Assembly: GCF_031326345.1 (NCBI RefSeq)
Contig: NZ_CP133671.1
Coordinates: forward strand, 2,604,001-2,668,000
From: Aureispira sp. CCB-E
Lineage (GTDB): Bacteria > Bacteroidota > Bacteroidia > Chitinophagales > Saprospiraceae
Reading direction: 5' to 3'
DNA length: 64,000 nucleotides
A program made the translations under genes and the position numbers. The notes beneath the pieces were generated by a model. The model was not told the DNA's origin. It worked only from the letters and a program-made list of their open reading frames with translations, and did no database searches. This document shows positions 17,856-26,605 of the stretch, piece by piece (the stretch's first letter is position 1; every line of letters starts with the position of its first letter).

Positions 17856-19991
17856 TTATTTAACCAGTTTCATTTCTTTAATCAAATGCCCAGCTTCACC
17901 ATATTTGTCGATGACCCAAAGAACATACCGAGCATCTACCACAATATTACGACATCTTGACTCGTCAAACATAAAGTCACTCATGGTACTTTCCCAACTT
18001 CTATCAAAGTTAATACCCATCAAATTTCCATCAGCATCAATTACAGGGCTACCAGAGTTGCCACCCGTTGTGTGATTAGAAGCCGTAAAGCAAACCCAAA
18101 GTTCACCATCTTGTTCGTAGGCACCCCAATCACCTTCTTTGTATAATTTTAAGAAGCGATCTGTCAATTGGAAATCAGGATTATTGGGATCATATTTTTG
18201 CATAATTCCCTTCATCGTAGAGTAATGCAAATATTTCATGCCATCAACAGGGGCAGAACCTTCTACTTTTCCATAAGCAATACGCATGGTAGAGTTGGCA
18301 TCGGCCCAAGTTTTTTTCTCAGGGAACATAGTCAAAATTCCTTCGACATAAATTTTCATCAAAGCCTGTTCTTCTCTTGCAAAGCCAACATAAGAAGGGT
18401 TGGTATTGCTAACAAAATGATTGTACAACTCATTTGCCATCATTAGAGCAGGATCTTTTTGCAGTTTTTTGCAGGATTTTTCAGAAAATTTGGAAAGCAT
18501 TGATTCAATTTGATCCAAATTCATGAGCATTGACTTCGCATAGATTTTTTCCCCATTTTTCTTCCAATTTTCTTTGAATCCTTTGGGTAGAAATTCACTA
18601 CTATTTAGAAAGTCAATGTACATTGGTGTCAACTTATTGAAGATTTGTTCGTCCAAGTTTTTGTCATAATCTTTGAAAAAGCTTTTGGCTTTTCCTTGTA
18701 GACGCTTGATTTCGTCTTCTACCTTTCCTTTTTCTTCTAGTTCTTTGTAGTTGTTGGCTAAGGCATTAAAATCGTGTGCAAAACGTAGCATTTCAGGTCC
18801 AACATAAAAGTACTCTATGAACATAGAACGAGCAAACTCATAATTGCTATTTTCTTCTTGAATACGGTTCAGCTCTGCCAAAACGTTTTTATAGCGTGTC
18901 CAAGCAGATTTTTCAGAAGCTTTTTCACGATACGTTTTTTCCCAAGCAATCTTTTTATCCAAGGCATTTAGTTCTTTCAACCCACCAATTTGCCCAATCC
19001 ATTTTTTCCAAGCATTAGCAATACGAGCTTGTTTAGAAGCGTATTTGATGCGAATTTCGTCGCTGCCATTCATAGCAGGTTTGATCAAATCTAAACTTGC
19101 TTGACGCATTGCAATTCTTGCAGGACGTTCTACATTCATATAAAAGCTCAATTTTTCAGAAGGAAAATGTTGATCGGTGCTACCAGGAAACCCATATACC
19201 ATAGTAAAGTCGCCCTCTTTTTTAGGTTTTAGGCTAATAGGCAAGAAATGAGCTGGTTTGTAAGGTACATTTGCTTTGTCGTGTTTTGCAGAGTTATTGT
19301 TGTTGTCGGCATAAATTCTGAACACCGCAAAATCACCTGTATGGCGAGGCCATACCCAGTTGTCAGTATCGCCACCATATTTGCCAATAGCAGAAGGAGG
19401 AGCACCTACCAAGCGAATATCATTGTAATCTTGAGTGATTAACATATAGAACTGATTGCCCAAATTAAACGCTTTGATCTTAGCAGAAATTGAAGCATCT
19501 GATGCTTCCGCAGCTTCTAGTTTTGCGATATTTTGCATGATAATTTTGCCACGTTCTGCGCCAACAATTTCGTCTGTAAGTCCTTCAAGTACTTCTTTCG
19601 TAACATCTCTAATTTCTTTGACAAAGGTAACTCTCAACCAAGGGCAAGCAAGTTCTTCTGCTTTGCTTTTTGCCCAAAAACCATTCTTTAGATAATCGTT
19701 TTCTAATGAAGAATGGCGTTGAATAGCACTAAATCCACAATGGTGGTTGGTAAATAGCAAGCCTTCTTCAGAGACAATTTCTGCTGTACAGCCACCGTTA
19801 AATTGTACGATAGCATCTTTTAAACTAGATTTATTAGTCGAATAAATTTCTTCGGGACTTAACTTTAATCCATACGTCTTCATATCAGAATGAAACATAT
19901 CAATCAAAGAGGGAATCCACATGCCTTCTACGGCAAAGAGGTTGCTTTGAAAGGTGAATAATAAGGCAACTAAAAGAACAAAATTTTTCAT
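17856..19991 (-). CDS. S46-family dipeptidyl-peptidase, DPP11-like
   Basis: The 711-residue product is read from the ATG at 19991; a GTG three codons upstream is less likely. It has a signal peptide (about 1-20, MKNFVLLVALLFTFQSNLFA) and the S46 hallmarks: TNHHCGF with the catalytic His at about 84, HTGDF with Asp about 220, and GGNSGSP with Ser 646. S46 enzymes are periplasmic exopeptidases that release dipeptides from N-termini and feed peptide uptake in Bacteroidota. Arg664 sits exactly 18 residues after the Ser. In the characterised Porphyromonas enzymes the residue at that offset is Arg in the Asp/Glu-specific DPP11 and Gly in DPP7, so acidic P1 specificity is inferred. It is transcribed alone with a terminator at 17778. 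Confidence 0.93.
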   Translation of the reverse strand: MKNFVLLVALLFTFQSNLFAVEGMWIPSLIDMFHSDMKTYGLKLSPEEIYSTNKSSLKDAIVQFNGGCTAEIVSEEGLLFTNHHCGFSAIQRHSSLENDYLKNGFWAKSKAEELACPWLRVTFVKEIRDVTKEVLEGLTDEIVGAERGKIIMQNIAKLEAAEASDASISAKIKAFNLGNQFYMLITQDYNDIRLVGAPPSAIGKYGGDTDNWVWPRHTGDFAVFRIYADNNNNSAKHDKANVPYKPAHFLPISLKPKKEGDFTMVYGFPGSTDQHFPSEKLSFYMNVERPARIAMRQASLDLIKPAMNGSDEIRIKYASKQARIANAWKKWIGQIGGLKELNALDKKIAWEKTYREKASEKSAWTRYKNVLAELNRIQEENSNYEFARSMFIEYFYVGPEMLRFAHDFNALANNYKELEEKGKVEDEIKRLQGKAKSFFKDYDKNLDEQIFNKLTPMYIDFLNSSEFLPKGFKENWKKNGEKIYAKSMLMNLDQIESMLSKFSEKSCKKLQKDPALMMANELYNHFVSNTNPSYVGFAREEQALMKIYVEGILTMFPEKKTWADANSTMRIAYGKVEGSAPVDGMKYLHYSTMKGIMQKYDPNNPDFQLTDRFLKLYKEGDWGAYEQDGELWVCFTASNHTTGGNSGSPVIDADGNLMGINFDRSWESTMSDFMFDESRCRNIVVDARYVLWVIDKYGEAGHLIKEMKLVK

Positions 19992-20142
19992 GTTGAACAC
20001 TTTTTTACAAATCAGATAAGTATAATGGCTAAAGTTACAAATTTTAATTTTATTTTAATTTTAAACCTGCTCTTATTGCAATTCTATTCGACGAAGTGAT
20101 GAGTAAAAGCGCTATTCAAAAAATGGGTAAAATTAGTTGGCA

Positions 20143-20865
20143 CTATAATTTAAGTCGATAATTCTTAATCAAAAATTGTTCTTGAAATCCTAATTTTAGA
20201 TAAAGCCCTTTTCCCATATTAGAGGCTTGAAGTGTGATGGATTGTCTGTTATTTTGTATGGCGCGATTGATTAAATTTTTCATAATTGCAGCTGCAAAAC
20301 CTTTTCTACGCATAGAAGGCGGCACACCAATAGAGTGAACACCTACTGTTTGGTGGGTAACATTGGTTAAACCTGTTCCAACAGCTTGCTCATTATCATA
20401 GGCAATATAGTAGATGAAGTGTTGTTTGTTGTTAAGAATACTTGATATGCCAATGGTATAACCAAATGCCTGTTTGAATAAATGAGCCCATAGATTAGCT
20501 TGTTGTTCATTTTGAACAGGAGACAAGTAGAAGTTAGCTTTTTCTTCAAATGTTGTCGTTGGTTTTAAAAACATGGCTATTTGCTCAAATATCAATTCAA
20601 AGCCTGCTGCTTCTAGCAATTCAAAAGAACGACTCTTGTAAATGTCGAAATAGGGAATTACTAAGGGGGTAGGAGTTTGTGTTAAGATTGCTTTGGCGGT
20701 TTGGATGCTTTGAGAGCTAAGATCTTGATGAAACCAAAGGCGGTTGGGCCAGTCTGATTTTTCTATATAACAATAATCAAAAAGAGGGGTTGTATGATAG
20801 GTCTCAGAAGCTAATGCAGCTGTTTTCCATAAGGAAGTAAGATTGTGTATGTTTGTGGTATTCAT
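20143..20865 (-). CDS. GNAT-family N-acetyltransferase
   Basis: The 240-residue protein carries a GNAT fold in its C-terminal half: a GVHSIGVPPSMRRKGFAAAI segment (motif A, acetyl-CoA pyrophosphate loop, about 163-182), then SITLQASNMGKGLYLKLGF (motif B) and a final beta strand. The N-terminal ~110 residues are of a type often seen before GNAT domains and may bind the acceptor. The acceptor is unknown. The YdcZ-type transporter gene lies 20 bases upstream on the same strand, so the two are probably one operon with the transporter first. No membrane segments. Confidence 0.85.
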   Translation of the reverse strand: MNTTNIHNLTSLWKTAALASETYHTTPLFDYCYIEKSDWPNRLWFHQDLSSQSIQTAKAILTQTPTPLVIPYFDIYKSRSFELLEAAGFELIFEQIAMFLKPTTTFEEKANFYLSPVQNEQQANLWAHLFKQAFGYTIGISSILNNKQHFIYYIAYDNEQAVGTGLTNVTHQTVGVHSIGVPPSMRRKGFAAAIMKNLINRAIQNNRQSITLQASNMGKGLYLKLGFQEQFLIKNYRLKL

Positions 20866-20885
20866 AAGATTAATGGTGTTCTTAC

Positions 20886-21335
20886 TTATTTTAGATTAAT
20901 TAATAAAATGCCTACTATCATGGCTACTAAGCCCCCTAATCGTTGCAATGACATAGGTTCTGTGGGTAACCCAAACCAGCCAAAATGTCCTGCTATAACA
21001 GCAAAAACCAATTGCCCACACAATCCAAAAGAGATCATAGTAGATAACCCTAGTTTGGGAATGGTGTAGTAATACAAGCTAATACCAATTAGGCTAAATA
21101 GACCACCTGCAAACCATAAATAAATGGGTACTTCTCGAATGATTATGGCATTAGGATAATGTTTGGTTGTTAGTAAAACCAAGCAAAAAGCAAAGCAAGT
21201 ACTGCTACAAAATGCTATTAAGGATGCTAACAATGGATTTTTTAAGAGTAAACCCAATTGAGCATTTAAAGAACCTTGAAGAGCTAAAAATGCGCCTCCA
21301 ATTAGTGCTAGTAGAGATAGTAAGTATTGATTCAT
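20886..21335 (-). CDS. YdcZ/DUF606-type small membrane transporter
   Basis: The 149-residue protein has five predicted membrane helices, starting MNQYLLSLLALIGGAFLALQ with GSLNAQLG right after, a hallmark of the DUF606 (YdcZ) branch of drug/metabolite transporters. It ends LGGLVAMIVGILLINLK, also typical. Family members are half-size transporters that act as dimers or pairs, with unknown substrates. It is probably the first gene of a two-gene unit with the acetyltransferase (20-base gap), which suggests a link between export or import and acetylation of a small molecule, an inference from position only. Confidence 0.85.
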   Translation of the reverse strand: MNQYLLSLLALIGGAFLALQGSLNAQLGLLLKNPLLASLIAFCSSTCFAFCLVLLTTKHYPNAIIIREVPIYLWFAGGLFSLIGISLYYYTIPKLGLSTMISFGLCGQLVFAVIAGHFGWFGLPTEPMSLQRLGGLVAMIVGILLINLK

Positions 21336-21454
21336 ACCACAAACATAAGGCAGGAAATCAAGACTTGCATTTACATATGTTGATAGGAGGAGATTTTATC
21401 GAAATTTGTTGCGTTTTAGGAGAGGGGAATTTGGAGTAGAATTAAGTCGGTGGG

Positions 21455-22078
21455 CTAATTAGTGTCATTTTTTGAAGTGTTCATCTGTTTTCGGATTCGA
21501 CTCAATTGGGTGGGAGTGATGCCTAAATGCGAGGATAGGTGTCTTTGAGCGATTCGTTGGTCGATGTTGGGGTGTTTCTCCAATAATTTTAAATATCGTT
21601 CGGTTGCGTTTTCCATGACAATAGATACTTCTCGTTGCTCTTTTTCAATAATCCACTGTTGTTCTATATACGCAATATAGTAATCTTTAAAGTCAGGATA
21701 TTCTTCAATTAGTTTTCGGTAGCGCACATAGTCTATATTAATTAAAATACAGTCTTCTAATGCCTCAATGGTAAAGTTGGAAGGAGCGGTTTGAAGCAAA
21801 GATACGGTTGAACAAGCCAAATCATTTTCAAGAAAAATATTCTTATTATAAAAATCACCCTCTAAATCTGTAAAATAGGCACGCAAGGCACCTTGGGCGA
21901 TAAAGTGCAAGTTGCGAGCAATCTGACCATGTCTCAACAGCAAAGTCCCTTTTTGAATGGTTTGGAACTGAACAATGTTTTTTAATGCTTCCCAAGTACT
22001 AGGTTTAATTGGGGCGTAAGATTCTATTTTAGCTTTTAATTGAGCTAGGTGCTTTTCTTTTTCTAACATATTAAGCAT
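21455..22078 (-). CDS. Crp/Fnr-family transcriptional regulator
   Basis: The product is 207 residues from the ATG at 22078. A TTG four codons upstream, or the ATG at 22069, are other possible starts. Residues about 20-115 form a cyclic-nucleotide-binding fold (IQKGTLLLRHGQIARNLHFI, ALRAYFTDLEGDFYNKNIF). The C-terminus has a winged helix (QRHLSSHLGITPTQLSRIRK). The usual cNMP-contacting Arg and Ser pattern is not obvious, as in many Bacteroidota members that sense other signals. The stop codon of the upstream barrel gene and this ATG are separated by one base, so the two are translated from one mRNA. It may regulate its own operon or membrane functions. Confidence 0.88.
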   Translation of the reverse strand: MLNMLEKEKHLAQLKAKIESYAPIKPSTWEALKNIVQFQTIQKGTLLLRHGQIARNLHFIAQGALRAYFTDLEGDFYNKNIFLENDLACSTVSLLQTAPSNFTIEALEDCILINIDYVRYRKLIEEYPDFKDYYIAYIEQQWIIEKEQREVSIVMENATERYLKLLEKHPNIDQRIAQRHLSSHLGITPTQLSRIRKQMNTSKNDTN

Positions 22079-22079
22079 T

Positions 22080-22715
22080 CTATTTTCCAAAACGATTCCA
22101 TAGCGTCAAGCGCAAACCTGTACTAAAACTAATGGTTCCAAAGGGGGCAGCGCCAGCTCGAAAAAAAAGCTCTACTTCTCGAAGGTGTTGGCGTTTGTGC
22201 CCTACTGCCGAAATGTGAATGCCTGTTTCTCCTACAATACTAGCAAAAAAAGGATTGTACGTATTTTGATAAGCACTCGGACGAGCGTAAATATCGGTGT
22301 GTAGTAATTGAGTTCCTGCGCCAAAATGAAGCATCAGCCACAAGCTTTTTTGTTTTGCAACAGGAAATTGTACTTTGGCTAAAAGAGGGATGCTTAATGC
22401 GCCTAAACCTTTGTAATGATCTATGTCTAATGCAAAAGGAAGGTACTCAATTCCTCCTTCAATCGAAACGATCCAACGGTCAACATCACCTACCCAAAAA
22501 TTGACTCCAAGACCGGGTAAGATATTTAATACTTGTCCAGAAGCACTAAGTGGAGACTCAATTCTACTTGGCTTTTGATACCAACTATAGAGGTTGTAAT
22601 TCATAAAAAAAGCCGAACCAACATATATTGGAGAAGTTGTTTGTGAATTTTCCTGTGCTTGGAGTTTTCCGAATAATAATCCAATAAGAGAGAGGCAGAG
22701 TAAAGTATACTTCAT
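22080..22715 (-). CDS. Small outer-membrane beta-barrel-like protein
   Basis: The 211-residue protein has a signal peptide (MKYTLLCLSLIGLLFGKLQAQ). It then shows alternating hydrophobic and polar strands with the small-barrel pattern (VGSAFFMNYNLYSWY, ILPGLGVNFWVGDVDRWIV, LWLMLHFGAGTQLLHTD, ISFSTGLRLTLWNRFGK). A terminal aromatic-rich strand fits an outer-membrane barrel of 8-10 strands. No family is recognised with certainty. It is the first gene of a pair with the Crp/Fnr regulator, one base from its start, so the two are co-expressed. Confidence 0.75.
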   Translation of the reverse strand: MKYTLLCLSLIGLLFGKLQAQENSQTTSPIYVGSAFFMNYNLYSWYQKPSRIESPLSASGQVLNILPGLGVNFWVGDVDRWIVSIEGGIEYLPFALDIDHYKGLGALSIPLLAKVQFPVAKQKSLWLMLHFGAGTQLLHTDIYARPSAYQNTYNPFFASIVGETGIHISAVGHKRQHLREVELFFRAGAAPFGTISFSTGLRLTLWNRFGK

Positions 22716-22825
22716 ATGGTTTGGTTGAAAAACATCTCATTCGAATTTCTATTAAAAAGTGATAGGCATAAGAATGAGATGTAGTATGGCAGCATAAAAT
22801 AAGTGAATGGCTTTTAATCTATGTA

Positions 22826-24484
22826 TTAAGATGCCCCTTTCATTAAATCGCTAAGAGCAGGGCCAGAAATACAAACGACTGAAGGTTTTGGCTGTGCCGA
22901 ACCGCCTTCTGGCCAATGACTCGTCAAATTTTCTAAGTCTTTGGAACGTTCGCCAGGGTGTTGAACACTCAAAAACAACGTCTCGCCATCAGGTGCAAAA
23001 AATGGTCCTGTAAATTCTGCGTCAGTAGGAGCAGAGGCAACTTGGATAACTTTTCCTTTTTGCTCTCCCCAAGATGGCACCATAAACAAGCCATTATTAC
23101 CAAAAGGAAGATAAGGTCCTGTATTCACAGAACTACCTGAAATGTCGGAGGTAAACCAAAGATTACCTTTGGGATCAAAAGCCATGTTATCAGGACATGC
23201 AAAACCAGTGTCCTCTCCGCCAGCCAAGAAGGTAGAAGCTTCAAATGTCAGAGAAGTTTTGTCTTCTAAGTCTGTCTCAACAATTTTCAAAATTTCTCCT
23301 AAATAATCTCCTTTGGGCTTGTTATTAGTCAAGGCGACTAGAACATGCCCCGTGATGGGATCAATTTCTATATCTTCAGGTCGATTTAGTGGCGTGCCAC
23401 CGACCAATTTAGCCGCTTCTCTTAAACGAATTAAGACTTCCGTCTGATTGGCAAAATTATCTTGAAGTATTTTTTGTTCGTTGTAATTCAAAGAGACCCA
23501 TTCTCCTTTGGCGGTATTGGCGACATAGAGGGTCCCTTCTTTTAGATTTTCAGGTTCTTTGCTAATAAATTTATACAAACACTCATCATTTGAATCATCG
23601 CCAGAATAAACAACCAAGCGACCATCTTTGGTCTGATGAACGGTAGCACATTCATGCGCACAACGTCCCAAAGCCACTAATTTTTTAGCTTCTCCAGTCA
23701 ATGGATTGACTTCCACCACCCATCCATAATGCTCTGGAGGATAGTCATAGTGTTGCGACCAACCGTAATAATCTCCGTCTAAATCTCGGAAGGGGTTTTT
23801 GGGGTCAGAGCGATTGGTTTCACCATAGAACATATCATAGTTCTCTTCGCAAGTTAAGATGGTTCCCCAAGGCGTGACCCCTCCAGAGCAATTTGCAAAA
23901 GTACCAATGGCACTAGTACTGCCCTCGATAGGCTCGTCCCAATGGAAAGGAATTTCTGTTTTTGCTGTTAGGCGTCTATTGTGTGGATCGTTGTGTACCA
24001 CTTCCCATTTTCCTGCATCATTTTTTCGAATGCGTACCAAAGAACCTCCAACAGAATACATCTCTATATCTACGAGTTCTTTTGTTTTTTTGCTTTTATC
24101 TTTGTCGTTGTAACCACTGATAAAGATCTCTTGAAAATACTCGTGATTAACCCACAACATACCATCATTGGGGGTATTTTTATCAAAGGGAACAAAAGCC
24201 AAATAATCGTTGTTGAAACCAAATTTATCTTTCTCAGAAATTGGATCGTCCCATTTGATCAAAATATCATATTCCAAGCCATTGGTAAGGACTAATTTAT
24301 CTTCCAAAGAATGCTGCATATCTTGGAGCGGAAACGGGCGAGGATCAGATGGTTTGGTTTCAGGATTTTGAGGTTTTTCGGTTGGTGTACAAGCTTTTAG
24401 ATTGACTAAAAACGCACCAGCGCCTAAGCCAATTCCTGTACGACCCAAAAATTGTAAAAAACTTCTTCTATTTTGTTTTTTCAT
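22826..24484 (-). CDS. PhoX-like (DUF839) alkaline phosphatase, Tat-exported
   Basis: The product is 552 residues when started at the ATG at 24484; the frame upstream needs a non-ATG start. The N-terminus has a twin-arginine signal (QNRRSFLQFLGRTGIG) and a following LKAC that could be a lipobox, so it may be a Tat-exported lipoprotein. PhoX-type motifs are visible: WGTILTCEENYDMFYGE, RCAHECATVHQTKDGR, LVVYSGDDSNDECLYKF, RPEDIEIDPITGHVLVALTN and FACPDNMAFDPKGNLWFTSD. PhoX enzymes hydrolyse phosphomonoesters using a Ca/Fe cofactor; this member could do the same, but substrate and phosphate regulation cannot be read from the sequence. No pho box is evident. Confidence 0.88.
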   Translation of the reverse strand: MKKQNRRSFLQFLGRTGIGLGAGAFLVNLKACTPTEKPQNPETKPSDPRPFPLQDMQHSLEDKLVLTNGLEYDILIKWDDPISEKDKFGFNNDYLAFVPFDKNTPNDGMLWVNHEYFQEIFISGYNDKDKSKKTKELVDIEMYSVGGSLVRIRKNDAGKWEVVHNDPHNRRLTAKTEIPFHWDEPIEGSTSAIGTFANCSGGVTPWGTILTCEENYDMFYGETNRSDPKNPFRDLDGDYYGWSQHYDYPPEHYGWVVEVNPLTGEAKKLVALGRCAHECATVHQTKDGRLVVYSGDDSNDECLYKFISKEPENLKEGTLYVANTAKGEWVSLNYNEQKILQDNFANQTEVLIRLREAAKLVGGTPLNRPEDIEIDPITGHVLVALTNNKPKGDYLGEILKIVETDLEDKTSLTFEASTFLAGGEDTGFACPDNMAFDPKGNLWFTSDISGSSVNTGPYLPFGNNGLFMVPSWGEQKGKVIQVASAPTDAEFTGPFFAPDGETLFLSVQHPGERSKDLENLTSHWPEGGSAQPKPSVVCISGPALSDLMKGAS

Positions 24485-24629
24485 GTTTGTCTCTTTAGAT
24501 TTTACCCTGCAAATGCTCTTGCAAGGTGAACTTTTTATCAAATATAAAATAGCATTGGCATCGACATAAAGATTGGATACTAAAACTATTCATTTTGAGA
24601 TTTTACTTTCAATAAGCGTCAAAATTTAC

Positions 24630-24659
24630 AATACTCCGTTGAAAAAGCAACGGAGTATT
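24630..24659. repeat. Minimal copy (hairpin) of the structured repeat
   Basis: A perfect 12-base inverted repeat (AATACTCCGTTG at 24630-24641, CAACGGAGTATT at 24648-24659) with a 6-base loop. The arms are the terminal sequences of repeat copies 1 and 3, but the interior is gone. It lies in the 420-base gap between the PhoX-like gene and the M19-like gene. Confidence 0.75.
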
Positions 24660-24667
24660 AAATCTTA

Positions 24668-24724
24668 GTACTCTGTAAAGTGAAATTCTTTCATTTTTAC
24701 AGAGTAGTTCACCTTACAGAGTAC
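24668..24724. promoter_or_regulatory. Pair of mutually exclusive hairpins
   Basis: The left arm at 24668-24684 (GTACTCTGTAAAGTGAA) can pair over 11 bases with 24696-24706 or over 17 bases with one mismatch with 24708-24724. The two right arms share TTACAGAGTA. This gives two alternative folds, as in attenuator-like leaders or in a nested duplication of a palindrome. It lies upstream of the PhoX-like gene on the minus strand and downstream of the M19-like gene's terminator. Confidence 0.5.
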
Positions 24725-24833
24725 CTAGCCTAAAATTATAAAAAATGAGGCAGAATTTGGATTCTATATTGCTATTATTTACTTAATAATTTTAAGACTA
24801 AAAGAATTTACTGAACAATTGGTTGTGAAAAAA

Positions 24834-24865
24834 AATAGGACAAAACATCAATGTTTTGTCCTATT
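24834..24865 (-). terminator. Rho-independent terminator of the M19-like gene
   Basis: A perfect 15-base inverted repeat (AATAGGACAAAACAT at 24834-24848 and its complement at 24851-24865) is followed on the minus strand by a run of eight T residues. It starts 40 bases after the stop codon at 24905. Confidence 0.9.
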
Positions 24866-24904
24866 GGTATCTTTTAGGAAGTCGTCCTGAGCCAAAGAAG
24901 GAAT

Positions 24905-26581
24905 CTAAGGTGTTTCAAGTTCTACTTCAGGTAAATTTCTTTCAATAAAATTCAGTGCATTTTTATACATAATTTTATCAACAATTTCTTCAGGAGTTAG
25001 ATTATACATAAAGTTTTGAATTTCCTTAACCGAGTACAAGCCATTAATATCTCTAGGATTCTTAAAAAATTCTAATAAATCTCTGTACAAAGTAGTCATA
25101 TCGCTAGAGGAATCAAATACGTCCAAATGACGAGCGTGTGCATCAAATTGAGAACTAATACAAAGCATATTCCACGCTTCAATATCATTGCTCATATGAA
25201 TGGCTTTACAAATGTTACTAACCAAAGCTTCAATTGCTACACGACGTCTATCGGCAGAATTAGGAATGGTTTCATCATAGCGTTTTTGAAATTCCTTTCC
25301 CATTAATTTGTTCTTATCCAAAGAGATAGCAACCAATCCTCTAGATTGTAAGATTGATGTTAAGTCTTGGCGGCATAAGTTGGTAAATTGATGATTAAGC
25401 AATTCTTTTTTATCTTCACGACCATAGGAATTATCTTTTTTAGACAAGCCACTAATTCCAACCCCCGCAGCGATAATAGGGATACTGTCTTTGCGATAGC
25501 GTAAATCTTTGACGTATTTGTAATACCATTCTCTGCCACGTACGCTCATTCCTCCGACATCAATTAATATTCTCCGACCTCTTTTTCTATCTAATAATTC
25601 TCTAATTGCTTTTTGACCTAAACTTGTAATTTCATCACCTATTGTCGTCGGTCTTTTAAACGCTTCTTCTTCGCTGAGCGAAAAACGAGGTGTTTTTCCT
25701 GAAATTCCATCCCTAAAATAATTTCCAAAATTAATTGAAAAAATAGGAAGATCTAAATAATCTGTTGTGCCTGTTTCTAAAGGTGTAGAACCTTTTAGTT
25801 TTCGAATATTTGTTAGCACAATATTTTGATATTCTTCTGTTTCTACTTGATCTTGCTCAATGTACAAATAGTTCCCTAAACTATGTCCCCCTCCAATGCT
25901 AATCAAAAAACCTACTTTGGTAGGATCCTTTAAAACTTGGCGAATGTCTGTTTTGTTGCGAATCAAGATCGCTTGATAAGTGCGACCATTCTTGTGATAA
26001 TTATATTGCAACTCTTCTTTTAAGTAATTTAAATTAGCCAAGACCAAATCAAAATACCCTACATTATTAAGAATAAAATTTTCTTCTCGATAAGACATTC
26101 CTGTTAAGCAACCAAATATTTTAGAACTAGAGCCAGGTGTTAAAAAGGGGCTGTGCATGAATTGGCGTTCGGTAGGACTAATGATTTGATTAGAAATTTT
26201 GACATTTCCTTTGACCAAATCATAAATCGAACTTTGGTTCCTACGAGCAATACCCGCAAAAGCATTGGTCAACTCAATTGGAATTTCCTCCAAGTCCAAA
26301 GCGCAATCATTTTCGATACGTTCCCACATGCTATGACGTTTTACTTTTCGAGATTTGAATGCTTTTTGAGTAGAGTAGACTCCCATGTCAAACATTTTGA
26401 CAGGGTCTTGTTTTCTAGGTTTTTCTTTAGGAGGAACACTATCTTGCAAATTAAACCCATTTAATTCTTCAGCAACAGGATCAACAGGGTCTGTATTGGT
26501 AGAGTCATCTTGTGCCAAACTAGTATTGCTAAAACCCATTAGCAGTACAAAGAATAAGCTGTATGTAATGTTCAATTTCAT
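24905..26581 (-). CDS. M19 membrane-dipeptidase homologue lacking the metal ligands
   Basis: The 558-residue protein has a signal peptide (about 1-23, ending SLA before Q). A fold like M19 (renal/membrane) dipeptidase follows. DIRQVLKDPTKVGFLISIGG then GHSLGN matches the segment with Glu125; SLGQKAIRELL, LIDVGGMSV and IPIIAAGVGISG match the segments with the His ligands; ISSQFDAH and IMYKNALNFIERN match the conserved C-terminal part. At every expected ligand another residue stands: Gly for the Glu, Gly for both His, and DMGVY in place of the DGHND motif. A zinc-dependent peptidase function is therefore unlikely. It is probably periplasmic; its role is unknown and could be binding. It has its own terminator. 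Confidence 0.75.
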   Translation of the reverse strand: MKLNITYSLFFVLLMGFSNTSLAQDDSTNTDPVDPVAEELNGFNLQDSVPPKEKPRKQDPVKMFDMGVYSTQKAFKSRKVKRHSMWERIENDCALDLEEIPIELTNAFAGIARRNQSSIYDLVKGNVKISNQIISPTERQFMHSPFLTPGSSSKIFGCLTGMSYREENFILNNVGYFDLVLANLNYLKEELQYNYHKNGRTYQAILIRNKTDIRQVLKDPTKVGFLISIGGGHSLGNYLYIEQDQVETEEYQNIVLTNIRKLKGSTPLETGTTDYLDLPIFSINFGNYFRDGISGKTPRFSLSEEEAFKRPTTIGDEITSLGQKAIRELLDRKRGRRILIDVGGMSVRGREWYYKYVKDLRYRKDSIPIIAAGVGISGLSKKDNSYGREDKKELLNHQFTNLCRQDLTSILQSRGLVAISLDKNKLMGKEFQKRYDETIPNSADRRRVAIEALVSNICKAIHMSNDIEAWNMLCISSQFDAHARHLDVFDSSSDMTTLYRDLLEFFKNPRDINGLYSVKEIQNFMYNLTPEEIVDKIMYKNALNFIERNLPEVELETP

Positions 26582-26605
26582 TGATTGATATTTAGATGGC
26601 TTTAG

